From: Lineus longissimus
Taxonomy: Eukaryota > Nemertea > Pilidiophora > Heteronemertea > Lineidae
Assembly (NCBI RefSeq): GCF_910592395.1
Contig: NC_088323.1
Coordinates: forward strand, 15,239,501 to 15,303,500
DNA: 64,000 nucleotides
Direction: 5' to 3'
The notes beneath the pieces are model-generated. The model saw only the letters and a program-made list of their open reading frames with translations, was not told the origin of the DNA and made no database searches. Both the position numbers and the translations under genes were made by a program. Below are positions 1-9,429 of this stretch, in pieces; the stretch's first letter is position 1; every line of letters starts with the position of its first letter.

Positions 1-788
1 TTTGGACGCTTTGCAAAATAAAAGACAGAAGATTCAAGCAAGGAAAAAATGAATGAACTACATCGGGAAATACGGAATTTGGATTTTGGGTCGGATGCCG
101 GTTTGTACCTTCAAAACCATGTTAGTCATGTAGGCCATGATTCCACTTTGGCAGAAAAAACGAGGGATGAATTTCTTCCCATTATTTTTTGCCTTATTGC
201 CACATTTATGAATAATTTCGGCTCAAATCTGGTGAAATATGAGACAATTCCCTCTACACCAACAAGCTTATAAGCAACGACCATGATTCAACTACGCACT
301 AGAATTTACTGAATAAATAACTGATAATTATATTCATATCTCAAACTGCCACCAGTTGATAAATTCAAAGCAACAGCCGCCTAAAAACTGATCATATATC
401 GTCATAACTCAATCTCTGAATAAAAAATCTTGTCGCATCCAATAAAATAAACTTCTCTGTTTTATGTCACAGTTAGGCTCAACGCGTTCTGACATTTGTT
501 TTCAAAACGATTCAATCAAGTTGTTAATTGGAATGGCCCCGCATCTCTTAGTCTCTCAACACATAATCAGGGCTAGACGCAGTCATCTATGACAGTCAAG
601 ACTAAAAATGGCGTCAGTCGATGCGAAATATGTCATCAGATTCCACGCTATGTACCTTTCCGTTGAAATCGACTGGTTGATCCACCGCTTCCAAGACCTT
701 ATGGCATCGGCCCTGCATCGGTGCAACTTCCCCCGGTGAAGTCAATAGGACTGACTCAATTGCGTCAGGTCAACCTTAACCGACTCAC
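1..788. other. Intergenic or 3' flanking sequence, no feature recognised
   Basis: AT-rich unique-looking sequence downstream of the phosphatase gene. I see no gene or obvious repeat. The 74-codon frame at 49-273 has no recognisable homology. Confidence 0.5.
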
Positions 789-791
789 TAA

Positions 792-1154
792 TGCAAGTAT
801 CAATTCGTTTCTTGTACCCCCCCTCCTCAAGGGTAGTTAAGCTATCACCACTAATCTTTGCCGATGCTTGAGTAGTATTTATTTTTCCTTTAGTGAAAAT
901 TTGGCGAAGCTGGAAAGAATAAGGATGCTAATGTGTCGATGTCTTGTCGAACATACAGCCTTACCCAGTAAAATTAGTCCGGTTACTTTATATGACGGTG
1001 ATAACTGATATATTGTTGATGGTGATGTCTTGACGAAAGAAAAAGTAGCATTGGTGAAAAAAGGGTGATGCTTGAGCCTTAAGATGTCGTTATAGGGTGA
1101 TAAGGTGTCGTACCCTTGAGGAGGGGGGGTACAAGACACGAATTGATACTTGCA
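792..1154 (-). mobile_element. PIF/Harbinger-type MITE, copy 1
   Basis: This 363-bp element has terminal inverted repeats of about 45 bases beginning TGCAAGTATCAATTCG and including a C-rich run and CCTCAAGGGTA. TAA flanks both ends (789-791 and 1155-1157), the 3-bp TWA duplication typical of PIF/Harbinger (Tourist) elements. The interior matches copy 2 at 40876-41248 in reverse orientation. The 86-codon open frame inside is not a transposase. Confidence 0.88.
878..883 (-). terminator. Candidate polyadenylation signal AATAAA inside a MITE
   Basis: AATAAA on the minus strand about 780 bases after the stop codon, the first such hexamer I find. It lies inside the Harbinger-type MITE 792-1154. 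Whether it is used is unknown. Confidence 0.25.
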
Positions 1155-1155
1155 T

Positions 1156-1659
1156 AAGATTAGACTGACAGGGAATCAAACTGGCGCGCCTCATGACTGG
1201 GGCCCTGACATCTTCCAAGCAGAAGCCATTGGCCCTCAGACACAAACAGAGGAGACTAAGTTGATGACTGAAAACCCTTCCTCACTTTCCGGGACAAACG
1301 TAAGAATCGACACGGGTCATCTGACTCACGAGGGCTGCTCCAGTGATGAGGTCCTACACTGTACCTCACCATGGCGGACCCAACGAAGCACCTGTCTTTC
1401 AGGGAGCTCTCTGTGCCCAGGGCCCGCCAATCTTGGGTCTCTACGCTCTGGGATCCCTCTTATCTGAGGTACCAACGCTCTGGAAACCCTTCTACTTGGG
1501 CTACCTCGCCGAAAGGCCTACACAAGGTACGGAAATGGACAATTCCTTGTCTCTATCCTGAGAAGAAGGGACTCCTTATGATTGTACACAGATCAACTTG
1601 CCAGTTCCACGTGGCATGCGAATTTCAAATTTCAAATTTCAAATTTCGTGTCAACGTCA
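1156..1659 (-). other. Probable 3' UTR of the PTPN4-like gene
   Basis: Sequence directly after the stop codon. Several overlapping short plus-strand frames here have no recognisable homology. I see no AATAAA on the minus strand within this stretch; the first one downstream lies inside the adjacent MITE at 878-883. Confidence 0.5.
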
Positions 1660-1700
1660 CTAGCTTTTTGAGTATTCGTCCAATGGCTTCACGATACCAT
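1660..1700 (-). CDS. PTPN4: PTPN4-like terminal coding exon with stop
   Basis: The coding part has 41 bases: two bases completing an Asp codon, 12 codons and TAG at 1662-1660. The acceptor is TTCCTCCTTTACAG|AT, 124 bases after the previous donor. The peptide is DGIVKPLDEYSKS, matching the family tail pattern (E)GFVKPL followed by a short variable end. The phase fits the preceding exon exactly. The 3' UTR should extend below 1660. Confidence 0.9.
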
Positions 1701-1824
1701 CTGTAAAGGAGGAATATATAGTTATACAACTCTTCTTTTTTGATAGTCAGCCTGAAGGTAATTTTGGCAAAATTCATTGTAAATTTCAATGATTTATATA
1801 AAGGGGTTGAGGGTTGTCACTTAC

Positions 1825-1870
1825 CATGATAAACTCTCAGTATCGCTTCACACACAAACTTGTATTGACT
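1825..1870 (-). CDS. PTPN4: PTPN4-like exon: Q-loop continuation
   Basis: This small exon has 46 bases, 15 codons plus one base. The acceptor is CGTTGTTGCAG|AGT and the donor CATG|GTAAGT. The peptide is SQYKFVCEAILRVYH, equivalent to the SQYRFVCEAILKVYE at the end of the vertebrate PTP domain. A 682-bp intron containing a TTAA-spaced tandem repeat separates it from the P-loop exon. Confidence 0.94.
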
Positions 1871-2156
1871 CTGCAACAACGAGAAGAACTCACCATCAGA
1901 AAACCTGCACACAAATTTAAATTTTGAGAATTCTACAAAAAAATTTCCCAAAAATTATTTTTTCAATATTTTTGACCTAAATATCAGTTTTTCAATATCT
2001 TCGGTGCTACTAATTGATTACTGAAGGAAAATATCGGGGACCTTCAGTACTTTCCTACAACTTGTGACAAATTTCACGACAAAGTTATCAGATAATACTG
2101 GCACTTGGGATGACAGCCAGCCTTTCGATTTTCTCCTGACCAAACGGAAGGTTTAA

Positions 2157-2537
2157 CCTTTTCACCCCATTTCCCTTTATGGACTCTTCCAGTTAATGCA
2201 TTAGACAATATTAGAAGAGTCCATTCCAGAAACTGGGGGTGTAAAAGTTAACCTTTTTTCACCTTTTTACCCCATTTCCCTTTATGGACTCTTCCAGTTA
2301 ATGCATTAGACAATATTAGAAGAGTCCATTCCAGAAACTGGGGGTGTAAAGAATAATATTTTTAACCTTTTTACCCCATTTACCTGTATGGACTCTTCCA
2401 GTTTTGATCATGCATTACTCAATGTTAGAAGAATCCATTCCATAAACTGAATTTAAGCGTTTCACCCCCATTCCCCGCATGAACTCTTCCAGTCAATGCA
2501 TGAGGCAAGTCCATTAAGAGAAGTAGGGGTCTAAAGG
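2157..2537. repeat. About four tandem ~95-bp units separated by TTAA
   Basis: Each unit starts CC-TTTT-ACCCC, carries an internal inverted repeat (TGGACTCTTCCAG against AGAAGAGTCCA) and ends GGGGGTGTAAA. Units 1 and 2 are bounded by TTAA (2153-2156, 2248-2251), and later boundaries are degenerate. One isolated reverse-oriented copy lies at about 42590-42700. The TTAA boundaries suggest a piggyBac-like MITE that became tandem; a plain minisatellite is the alternative. Confidence 0.65.
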
Positions 2538-2552
2538 TAGTTGTTTACTTAC

Positions 2553-2688
2553 AGCTGTCTGGATGAGCATTGCTCTCTGGTCTCTCATCTGTCTCACGAT
2601 GTCCAGGGGATAGATCGGCTGGTTGGCTTCCACGAGGCACATCGCCGTCTCCATCGTGATCAGGACGCCCGTCCGACCGATTCCCGCG
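2553..2688 (-). CDS. PTPN4: PTPN4-like exon: P-loop arginine and following helix
   Basis: This exon has 136 bases, one base plus 45 codons. The acceptor is CATTGTTTTTTCAG|C and the donor GCT|GTAAGT. Together with the preceding AG it reads [20 protein letters not shown], then [20 protein letters not shown] and MLIQTA. The catalytic Arg of GIGRTG is present, so with Cys and the WPD Asp in the previous exon the active site appears intact. QTA begins the Q-loop, continued in the next exon. Confidence 0.97.
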
Positions 2689-2725
2689 CTGAAAAAACAA
2701 TGATAGAGTTACTCTAAAAGGGGTA

Positions 2726-2915
2726 CATTTGTATTTACCCGTGGCACAGGAAAATAGAAATGCAGTTATGCACAATGCCGTAGTGGAGTTACTGTCTGTC
2801 TACTGTATCTGTCTTATTCATATCTGTCTATGCAACAGCGATGTTAAAATTAACATTCAGGACGTATTAACGCAATTGAAAATTTTCAAATTCAATTTCA
2901 AATTTATAGGCCTTT
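2726..2915 (-). repeat. Dispersed repeat with ACACAATGCCGTAGT core (copy)
   Basis: Shares the blocks GGAAAATAGAAATGCAGTTA, CACAATGCCGTAGT and a distal CAAATTCAATTTCAAATTT/TAGGCCTTT region with sites near 34.5, 41.35, 44.6 and 49.3 kb. No terminal repeats were identified, so its class is unknown. Confidence 0.55.
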
Positions 2916-3233
2916 TATGAAAATCTAGCCATCTGCCTTACAATAAGATCTTAATGGGCATCCACCCTACAACAATAAGCCCACATAGTCAAACTTATGT
3001 AGGATTTAAACTGACTGGACTACATTGCTCCTCTCCACCTAGACCAACAACCTCTATTGTGTAACCAGCCAAATACTGAGTCGGTGATTGGTATTAACCC
3101 CACAACATCATACCAACACCAGTTTGATAACACAATTACGAGACCACATAGTCCAGTCAATTTAGAACTTATAACGACTGGACTACACTTCTCTCTGTCT
3201 TCAACAACCTCTGCCATGTAACCAGCTACATAC

Positions 3234-3382
3234 CTGCAATGTACTATGGTGGGCTCGGTCATTCCTAAACGATTCTGCCTCACCCTCAGGATGAAGTCGA
3301 GGAAGTCGGCCGAGTCTTCTGGCACACCGTGATCGGGCCAAGCAATGTATTGCATCTGTCTGACATGTCGCTCTTCGTTAGT
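3234..3382 (-). CDS. PTPN4: PTPN4-like exon: WPD loop and first half of P-loop
   Basis: This exon has 149 bases, 49 codons plus two bases. The acceptor is CTCCCGTTTCAG|ACT and the donor TGCAG|GTATGT. The peptide runs TNEERHVRQMQYIAWPDHGV and on through PEDSADFLDFILRVRQN to PTIVHC. WPDHGVP carries the general-acid Asp. VHC includes the catalytic cysteine as the last whole codon, so the active-site motif [10 protein letters not shown] is split by a phase-2 intron right after the Cys, as in other PTP genes. The acceptor pyrimidine tract directly abuts the tRNA-like array. Confidence 0.96.
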
Positions 3383-3402
3383 CTGAAACGGGAGGAAGGA
3401 CT

Positions 3403-4545
3403 TGAGCCAACACTGCTGGCTACCACGCAATAGGGCCCGGGTTCGATCCCGGGGAGAACCCAGAGCCTCGTGGTTAACACTGCTGGCTACCACACAATAG
3501 GGCCGGGGTTCGATCCCGGGGAGAACCCAGAGCCTAGTGGTTAACACTCCTGGCTACCACGCAATAGGGCCCGGGTTCGATCCCGAGGAGTACCCAGAGC
3601 CTAGTGGTTAACACTACTGGCTACCACGCAATAGGGCCCGGGTTCAATCCCGAGGAGTACCCAGAGCCTAGTGGTTAACACTGCTGGCTACCTCGCAATA
3701 GGGCCCAGGTACGTTCCTGGGGAAAACCAAGAGCCTAGTGGTTAACACTGCTGGCCACCACGCAATAGGGCCCGGGTTCGATCCCGGGGAGAACCCAGAG
3801 CCTAGTGGTTAACACCGCTGGCTACCACGCAATAGGGCCCAGATTAGATCCCGGGGAGAACCCAGAGCCTAGTGGTTAACACCGCTGGCTACCACGCAAT
3901 AGGGCCCAGGTTCGATCCCCGGGAGAACCCAGAGCCTAGTGGTTAACACTGCTGGCTACCACGCAATAGGGCCCGGGTTCGATCCCGGGGAGAACCCAGA
4001 GCCTAGTGGTTAACACTGCTGGCCACCACGCAATAGGGCCCGGGTTCGGTCCCGGGGAAAACCCAGAGCCTAGTGGTTAACACCGCTGGCTACCACGCAA
4101 TAGGGCCCAGATTAGATCCCGGGGAGAACCCAGAGCCTAGTGGTTAACACCGCTGGCTACCACGCAATAGGGCCCAGATTAGATCCCGGGGAGAACCCAG
4201 AGCCTAGTGGTTAACACCGCTGGCTACCACGCAATAGGGCCCAGGTTCGATCCCGAGGAGAACCCAGAGCCTAGTGGTTAACACTGCTGGCTACCACGCA
4301 ATAGGGCCCGGATTAGATCCCGGGGAGAACCCAGAGCCTAGTGGTTAACACCGCTGGCTACCACGCAATAGGGCCCAGGTTCGATCCCGGGGAGAACCCA
4401 GAGCCTAGTGGTTAACACTGCTGGCTACCACGCAATAGGGCCTGGGTTCGATCCCAGGGAGAACCCAGAGCCTAGTGGTCAACACTACTGGCTACCACGC
4501 AATAGGGCCTGGGTTGATCCCGGGGAAAACCGAGAGCCAAGTGGT
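3403..4545 (+). repeat. Tandem array of ~17 tRNA-promoter-like 67-bp units
   Basis: Each unit contains AGCCTAGTGGTTAACAC, like a pol III A box, and about 35 bases later GGGTTCGATCCC, a near-perfect B box (GGTTCGANTCC class). Spacing and order match a tRNA internal promoter, but a full cloverleaf is not obvious, so these look like SINE-head or tRNA-derived tandem units rather than tRNA genes. Some units have a damaged B box (AGATTAGATCCC). The array occupies almost all of the intron 3383-4606, antisense to the phosphatase gene. Confidence 0.85.
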
Positions 4546-4606
4546 TAAGGGAGGTTCCAATGTACGAGCTTTACATCAGTTTCACAAAACCAAGGATGAA
4601 ACTCAC

Positions 4607-4882
4607 CTCCATGTTAACAAGAGTGAATTCTCTAAATGCAAAGGACGGTGTTTCCTCCTCCTTCACACAGGAGAGCTGTAACTGTCCGAGGTCGGCCGTC
4701 TCGTAAAGATCGGGCCAGTACTGGTGGCATTTCACACGACCACGTTCGATTTTTGACGTGAGCATGACGACGAGGGTGGACTGTTGTTCCCAGGCCATCT
4801 GCCAGAAATCAGTAACGGTGTTCGGTAGTGGGCCCTGGGCGGCTATATATCTATTTACAATGCCCGAACCCACTATCTCCAT
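4607..4882 (-). CDS. PTPN4: PTPN4-like exon: PTP core
   Basis: This exon has 276 bases, 92 codons, phase 0 at both ends. The acceptor is CTTAACTTTCAG|ATG and the donor GAG|GTGAGT. The peptide begins MEIVGSGIVNRYIAAQGPLP and continues NTVTDFWQMAWEQ, VVMLTSKIERGRVKCHQYWP and FAFREFTLVNME. QGPLP-T--DFWQM-WE and the ERGRVKCHQYWP block are diagnostic of PTP domains and of this family in particular. The intron on its downstream side (3383-4606) is almost entirely a tRNA-like tandem array. Confidence 0.96.
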
Positions 4883-5343
4883 CTGAAAGTTAAGAGGTCG
4901 AAATTAGGTCGATAAAACCTGAACAAATTTTTTTAAATGTTACTTTTTTCTCCCAGGCTATACTCAATTTAACGAAAAAGGACACTGATTTTTTCTAATT
5001 TCACAAAGAAAATGAAATATTTGAACAAGATGTAATGCTATTTTTATACATCTTTGATGTCCATTGACGCAATTTAACCCCTATGCCAGAGTAAAATAAG
5101 ATTTACGTTGTAACAGGTCAAGATTTAAAACCGACTTTAAAACGTGAAAAGTGACATCGTGAATCGTCTGTAGGCCGCTCCTTGAAAACGTCTTGTCTGT
5201 GCGTCACGTCGCTCATGAATAGGGAAGAGTGACATGTTTCATGTGAAAACGCCTCAATGGATTCATGGCAGTTTTTTATTGGGTCTTTTCAACCAACTTC
5301 CCAGAAAGTTTGAAATATGTCATCAACTTGATAATATACTTAC

Positions 5344-5411
5344 ATGTACAACGTTTGCATTTATATAGTCTCCCGACGAACTTGCCTTTAACTTAACCCG
5401 CGTCTGGTCAT
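5344..5411 (-). CDS. PTPN4: PTPN4-like exon: phosphotyrosine-loop microexon
   Basis: This small exon has 68 bases, two bases plus 22 codons. I found it by looking for the missing YINAN segment. The acceptor is CGTCTCTGCAG|AT and the donor CAT|GTAAGT. The peptide is DQTRVKLKASSSGDYINANV followed by VH. The split Tyr from the previous exon gives ISPYDQTRVKLK, and DYINAN is the conserved substrate-binding loop. Phase fits on both sides. Where most family members have NY after YINA, this reads NV, so the usual second Tyr of YINANY is absent. Confidence 0.9.
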
Positions 5412-5685
5412 CTGCAGAGACGAAATCATAAATATAACTTCCAATGAGCACTTAATGAGGTAAGCACTTCAAAGCACTTCACTTTACATCAATTCCACGG
5501 TGTATTACGAAACCTTTCAGCAGAACTAATAGATAAGCTGTACGATCAGCGCAACAACCTCAGTTACGCGAAATTGACAAACTGATTCTTCTTTCAAAAA
5601 CATCATATTTTTCACAACTCCCACCTCTTCTACACAGATTTTTTTTGGAACGCATATCAATCAATTTCTTAAATAATGTACAACA

Positions 5686-6212
5686 AGTACAATACTTAAG
5701 TACAATACTTAAGTACAATACTTAAGTACAATACTTAAGTACAATACTTAAGTACAATACTTAAGTACAATACTTAAGCATACTACTTAAGAATATCACT
5801 TAATTATGTATGGTACTAACATATTTAACTTAAGCAAAATACTGATAACAATACTTAAGTATGTTAGTTAAGCACCTACGCATGTTACGTAAGCACAATA
5901 CTTAAGTATATTACTTAAGTAGGCATGTTACTTAGGCAAACTACTTGAGTATGTTACCTAAGCACAATACTTAAATATTTTACTTAAGCACAATACTTAA
6001 GCATGTTATGTAAGTACAATACATATAAGTATATTACTTAAGCACGATACTTTAGTATATTACTTAAGCAAACTACTTAAGCAAACTACTTAAGCAAACT
6101 ACTTAAGCAAACTACTTAAGCAAACTACTTAAGCAAACTACTTAAGCAAACTACTTAAGCACACTACTTAAGCACACTACTTAAGCACACTACTTAAGCA
6201 CACTACTTAAGC
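5686..6212. repeat. 13-bp minisatellite (TACTTAAG core)
   Basis: Starts with about seven perfect TACAATACTTAAG units, passes through a degenerate middle, and ends with about twelve CAAACTACTTAAG or CACACTACTTAAG units. It lies wholly in intron 5412-6241 and stops 29 bases from the 5' splice site of the 6242-6490 exon. Confidence 0.9.
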
Positions 6213-6241
6213 ACTGAAGTTCGATTCTCTGTCATACTTAC

Positions 6242-6490
6242 AAGGTGATATGTCGCGATATCTATTTTTGGGAATATTCTCCGACTGCCGTGCGGCCTGC
6301 ATCGTCATCCCTGGTTTCTTCCGATAAAGTTGCTCAAACTGTGCCAACGCTGCGCCGGACTCCAGCGCCTCCTGTAGGAGCATGAGAGAACCACCCAACA
6401 GGTCCGACTGAGGTAACGTGCTTGATATATGATGCGTGTCGGGGATGTATTGGAAGTCTGGCTCCTCAATCGTGTCGTCACCAACGTAAA
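6242..6490 (-). CDS. PTPN4: PTPN4-like exon: linker and start of PTP domain
   Basis: This exon has 249 bases: two bases, 82 codons, one base. The acceptor is CGCTCGTTGCAG|TT and the donor CCTT|GTAAGT. The peptide reads YVGDDTIEEPDFQYIPDTHH, then LLGGSLMLLQEALESG, AQFEQLYRKKPGMTM and ENIPKNRYRDISP. EPDFQYIP and QFEQLYRKKPGMTM are close family signatures, and KNRY is the start of the phosphotyrosine-recognition loop region. The donor lies 29 bases from a long 13-bp minisatellite in the following intron. Confidence 0.95.
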
Positions 6491-6529
6491 CTGCAACGAG
6501 CGGAAATATGATTTATCTACATGTCAATA

Positions 6530-6827
6530 CAGTGGAACCTCCCTTAGCGGACACCTCTCTATTAGGGACAACCTCTCTATCAAGGAAACTTGTTTTCTCC
6601 CAAATTGGTTTCCATTCAATTTGACATCTCTTATCGGGACACCTCTGTAATAAGGACAACCTCTCTGTCAAGGAAACTCGTTTTCTCCCAAATTGGTTTC
6701 CATTCAATTTGATCTCTCTTATCGGGACACCTCTGTATTAAGGACAACCTCTCTGTTACAGACAGTCGTTTTGGTCCCAAATTGGTTGTTTCCATTCAAT
6801 TTGACCTCTCTTATCAGGACGCCTCTC
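6530..6827 (+). mobile_element. 178-bp-family MITE (pogo/Tc1-mariner-like), expanded and truncated
   Basis: Family description: consensus length 178 bp, one end CAGTGGAACCTCCCTTAGCG, the other end CAGTAGAACCTCTCTATT in inverted orientation, flanked by TA, with several internal TCTCTATTAAGGACA blocks in both orientations and a central TTTGGTCCCAAATTGG segment. CAGT termini and TA duplications fit Tc1/mariner/pogo non-autonomous elements. This copy repeats the left-half module about three times and lacks the right end. Confidence 0.75.
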
Positions 6828-7114
6828 AAAAAGTGTCAAATCCATGACAACCAAGGAGTACACATACTATGCCCACTTGGTAAGTTGAGATGAGGCTGCA
6901 CAATGGACAAACAGGACTTAGTTCACATTTCCCCCACCAGATGGAAGTGTCGTCTCCAATTCTATCACAAGCCCTCAAACCCAACATCAACCCCCCAAAT
7001 GGCCCTATCTTGCTACATGAATTGGGGAAGTAGCACAGAATGTCGTCAAATATTCAGATTTTTTTCTCTCTAAAAATATCCATCTGGCAAGGTTAGATTT
7101 CTGTATAAACAATA

Positions 7115-7293
7115 CAGTGGAACCTCCCTTAGCGGACAACCTCTCTATTAAGGACAACCTCTCTATTAAGGACACTAGTTTTGGTACCAAATTGGTTGTT
7201 TCCATTCAATTTGACCTCTCTAATCAGGACACCTCTCTATTAAGGACAGCACTTGTCAGTCCCGAGGGTGTCCTTCATACAGAGGTTCTACTG
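7115..7293 (+). mobile_element. 178-bp-family MITE, near-complete
   Basis: Both ends are present, with TA at 7113-7114 and 7294-7295. Good reference copy. Confidence 0.85.
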
Positions 7294-7708
7294 TACTTTC
7301 AAACACAATACAGTTTCTACTACTAGTTCAAAGCATATAAACATTGGTAATCCATCCCACCTTCATCAGATAGGAGGTATAAAGGTCATCGGCAATCCAA
7401 GCCTTCCATTCAGTATATGTCGCATGCATTCTGCATTCGCGACCTTTTATTGACATTTCAAATTGGTGTCATTTAGGAACTATCACCATACACACAGGCC
7501 CACGTTAAAAATTCATGTATGAAACTTAAAGCCATACTATCATGTTATGACATTCAAGCCTTCTAGAGGTACAGTCCTGATCACAACTGACATACCTTAA
7601 TTTGCGTATGTAATGCACAATGTACACAAAACTTACACACAACCTATGCAGAACCCTAAACAGTTTTTGAATGTTCAATGTTTTATGATACAGTTTGTGT
7701 CATTTGGG

Positions 7709-8079
7709 AATAGCATCCCGCGAAGTTACTATTTATAGCTCACAAGGTCATTTGCATAAGATATTGAGGACGTTTTAGTCACGTGACAGTCGGACATCGA
7801 CACTTATTTCTACACATTTGAGCTTATTTCAAAGTCAATTATCTTTGACCCTGCATTGTTTTTAGCATGAATGATACCATAGAGTCAGAGAGAGAAATAT
7901 TCAGAACAATTATGTAGTATTTCCAACACTCGGACATGTGCCAGATTGAATCTAACTGCCCTAGTTAGAAAGCCTGAATCCATTACGAAACCGCATGTTT
8001 GTCCGACATTGCCTGTAATTCCGCGATGGGGAAATAGAGGGCAGCAGCTGCAGTGACCTCATCATCGCGGAATGCTATT
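7709..8079 (-). mobile_element. 371-bp fold-back-ended element, copy 1
   Basis: The family has inverted ends AATAGCATTCCGCG and CGCGGAATGCTATT and a unique interior including GTCGGACAAACATGCGG and CACGTGACTAAAACGTCATC. Three copies in the window are each exactly 371 bp and highly similar. No clear target duplication was found. This copy is inverted relative to the other two and ends 41 bases from the PDZ exon donor. Confidence 0.85.
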
Positions 8080-8120
8080 CAGACATTTTCAGGAAAAAAC
8101 CCGGTGGTTAGATTTCTTAC

Positions 8121-8334
8121 CGTTTGGTCGAACGACAAGCACCAATTCTCCCGAGTGCGTCTCCCGCGACGCTCGAATAAACATTACCACCTGCTCATGA
8201 GTGTGCTGCGACACGTCACGACCGTTGATGAACAAGACCTGGTCGCCCTCATTCAACCGCGGAATACACAGGTCGGCGGGGGTATTGGGCGCCACCCGCG
8301 ACACGATGATAGGCATACCTTGGTCAGCACCACC
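8121..8334 (-). CDS. PTPN4: PTPN4-like exon: main body of PDZ domain
   Basis: This exon has 214 bases, 71 codons plus one base. The acceptor is TTCTCCACAG|GGT and the donor AACG|GTAAGA. The peptide runs from [14 protein letters not shown] through [36 protein letters not shown] and [12 protein letters not shown]. It carries the rest of the PDZ fold, including the alpha-B helix HTHEQVV; its first His is the usual class I ligand-contact position. It is among the most conserved exons here. The split codon joins to the next exon as Val. A 371-bp dispersed element ends 41 bases beyond the donor. Confidence 0.96.
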
Positions 8335-8379
8335 CTGTGGAGAAAGAAGGAACTAAACGTAAGGGACAGAATGATGGTA

Positions 8380-8562
8380 CAGTGTTGAGTAACCTCCCTA
8401 AGCAGATACCTCTCTATTAAGGACACCCTCTCTATAAAGGACAACACATTTGATACAAAAATGGTCATTTTCATTCAATTTGACTTCTCTTATCGGGACA
8501 CCTCTCCATTAAAGACAGCATTTGTGTGTCCGGAGCGGGTTCTTAATAGAGAAGTTCTACGT
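8380..8562 (+). mobile_element. 178-bp-family MITE, diverged
   Basis: Left end CAGTGTTGAGTAACCTCCCT is damaged and the right end reads GAAGTTCTACGTTA. It lies 45 bases upstream of the PDZ exon acceptor. Confidence 0.7.
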
Positions 8563-9036
8563 TATATTTTATGGGGGGGATCTCTGACGATATTTCACCG
8601 CAAGGATGCCAAACTTTACAGAATAATTATCACAACAGCACCCAACCAGTTTTTCGAATTATGCAGTTTGACATGAAATCAAAAGACGACTGATTTTTTT
8701 ATAAACAGAACTCCCAAATAATTATCAAGCAGTTTTTGTTTATGTTTCAATATGAAATCAAGGTTGGGGCCATCTGATTTTTCAAACGCAGGGTAATTAT
8801 AGTAGTAATGTCTGAACTTGGATTTCACCGTTCTCCTCAGTCACAGTCGTGTAACTTCCTGGCCTCGATTGGGACCATACCTAATCTACATTTCTCCCCT
8901 AACATTGCCCTGAAAGCAACAGTTTAAGGTATTACAGACCACCCAAACACACCATGATATTATGGCCCCATCACCTCATAGGCTGGCTTTATACTAGATT
9001 GGTACCCGACAGTCTGACAGATGGCAGCACAACAAA

Positions 9037-9249
9037 ATGAGAAGATCAGTCATGCCTGCCATGTTTTAATGACGTCATATGCACGTACTTGGCGATGTGT
9101 GGACATCATATTTTCATAACAAATTCTCTCAACCAATCAGTGCTTGCTGTTATGACATGTGACATGATGTAACCTCGACCGCCGAGAATTGCACGAAATC
9201 ATTCAGACATTTATATGAAAACATGGCAGGCATGACCAATCCTCTTATT
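9037..9249. mobile_element. Palindromic MITE-like element
   Basis: Inverted arms GTCATGCCTGCCATGTTTT (about 9050-9068) and AAAACATGGCAGGCATGAC (about 9218-9236) surround about 150 bases. Exact ends and target duplication are unresolved. Confidence 0.55.
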
Positions 9250-9429
9250 GCTTCCACCAGTGAGACAATCGGGTAAAACTCTAGGTTGATACATAAAGTT
9301 CACGTCGTCACTTTGAGAAGGAACAAGTCATTTCCAAAAAGCGTGCTTCACGATGTCACTCTTTACCCACACGTCACATCATATTCCCAAGTCATAAGTC
9401 ACATATGAACCGTGACATACCACAAGTGA

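Noticed and set aside
3403-4545. Cluster of true tRNA genes
   Set aside because: A/B-box-like motifs are present, but there is no consistent acceptor stem, anticodon arm or terminator, and B boxes are mutated in several units.
5686-6212. CRISPR-like array
   Set aside because: 13-bp contiguous repeats without unique spacers in an animal intron; it is a minisatellite.
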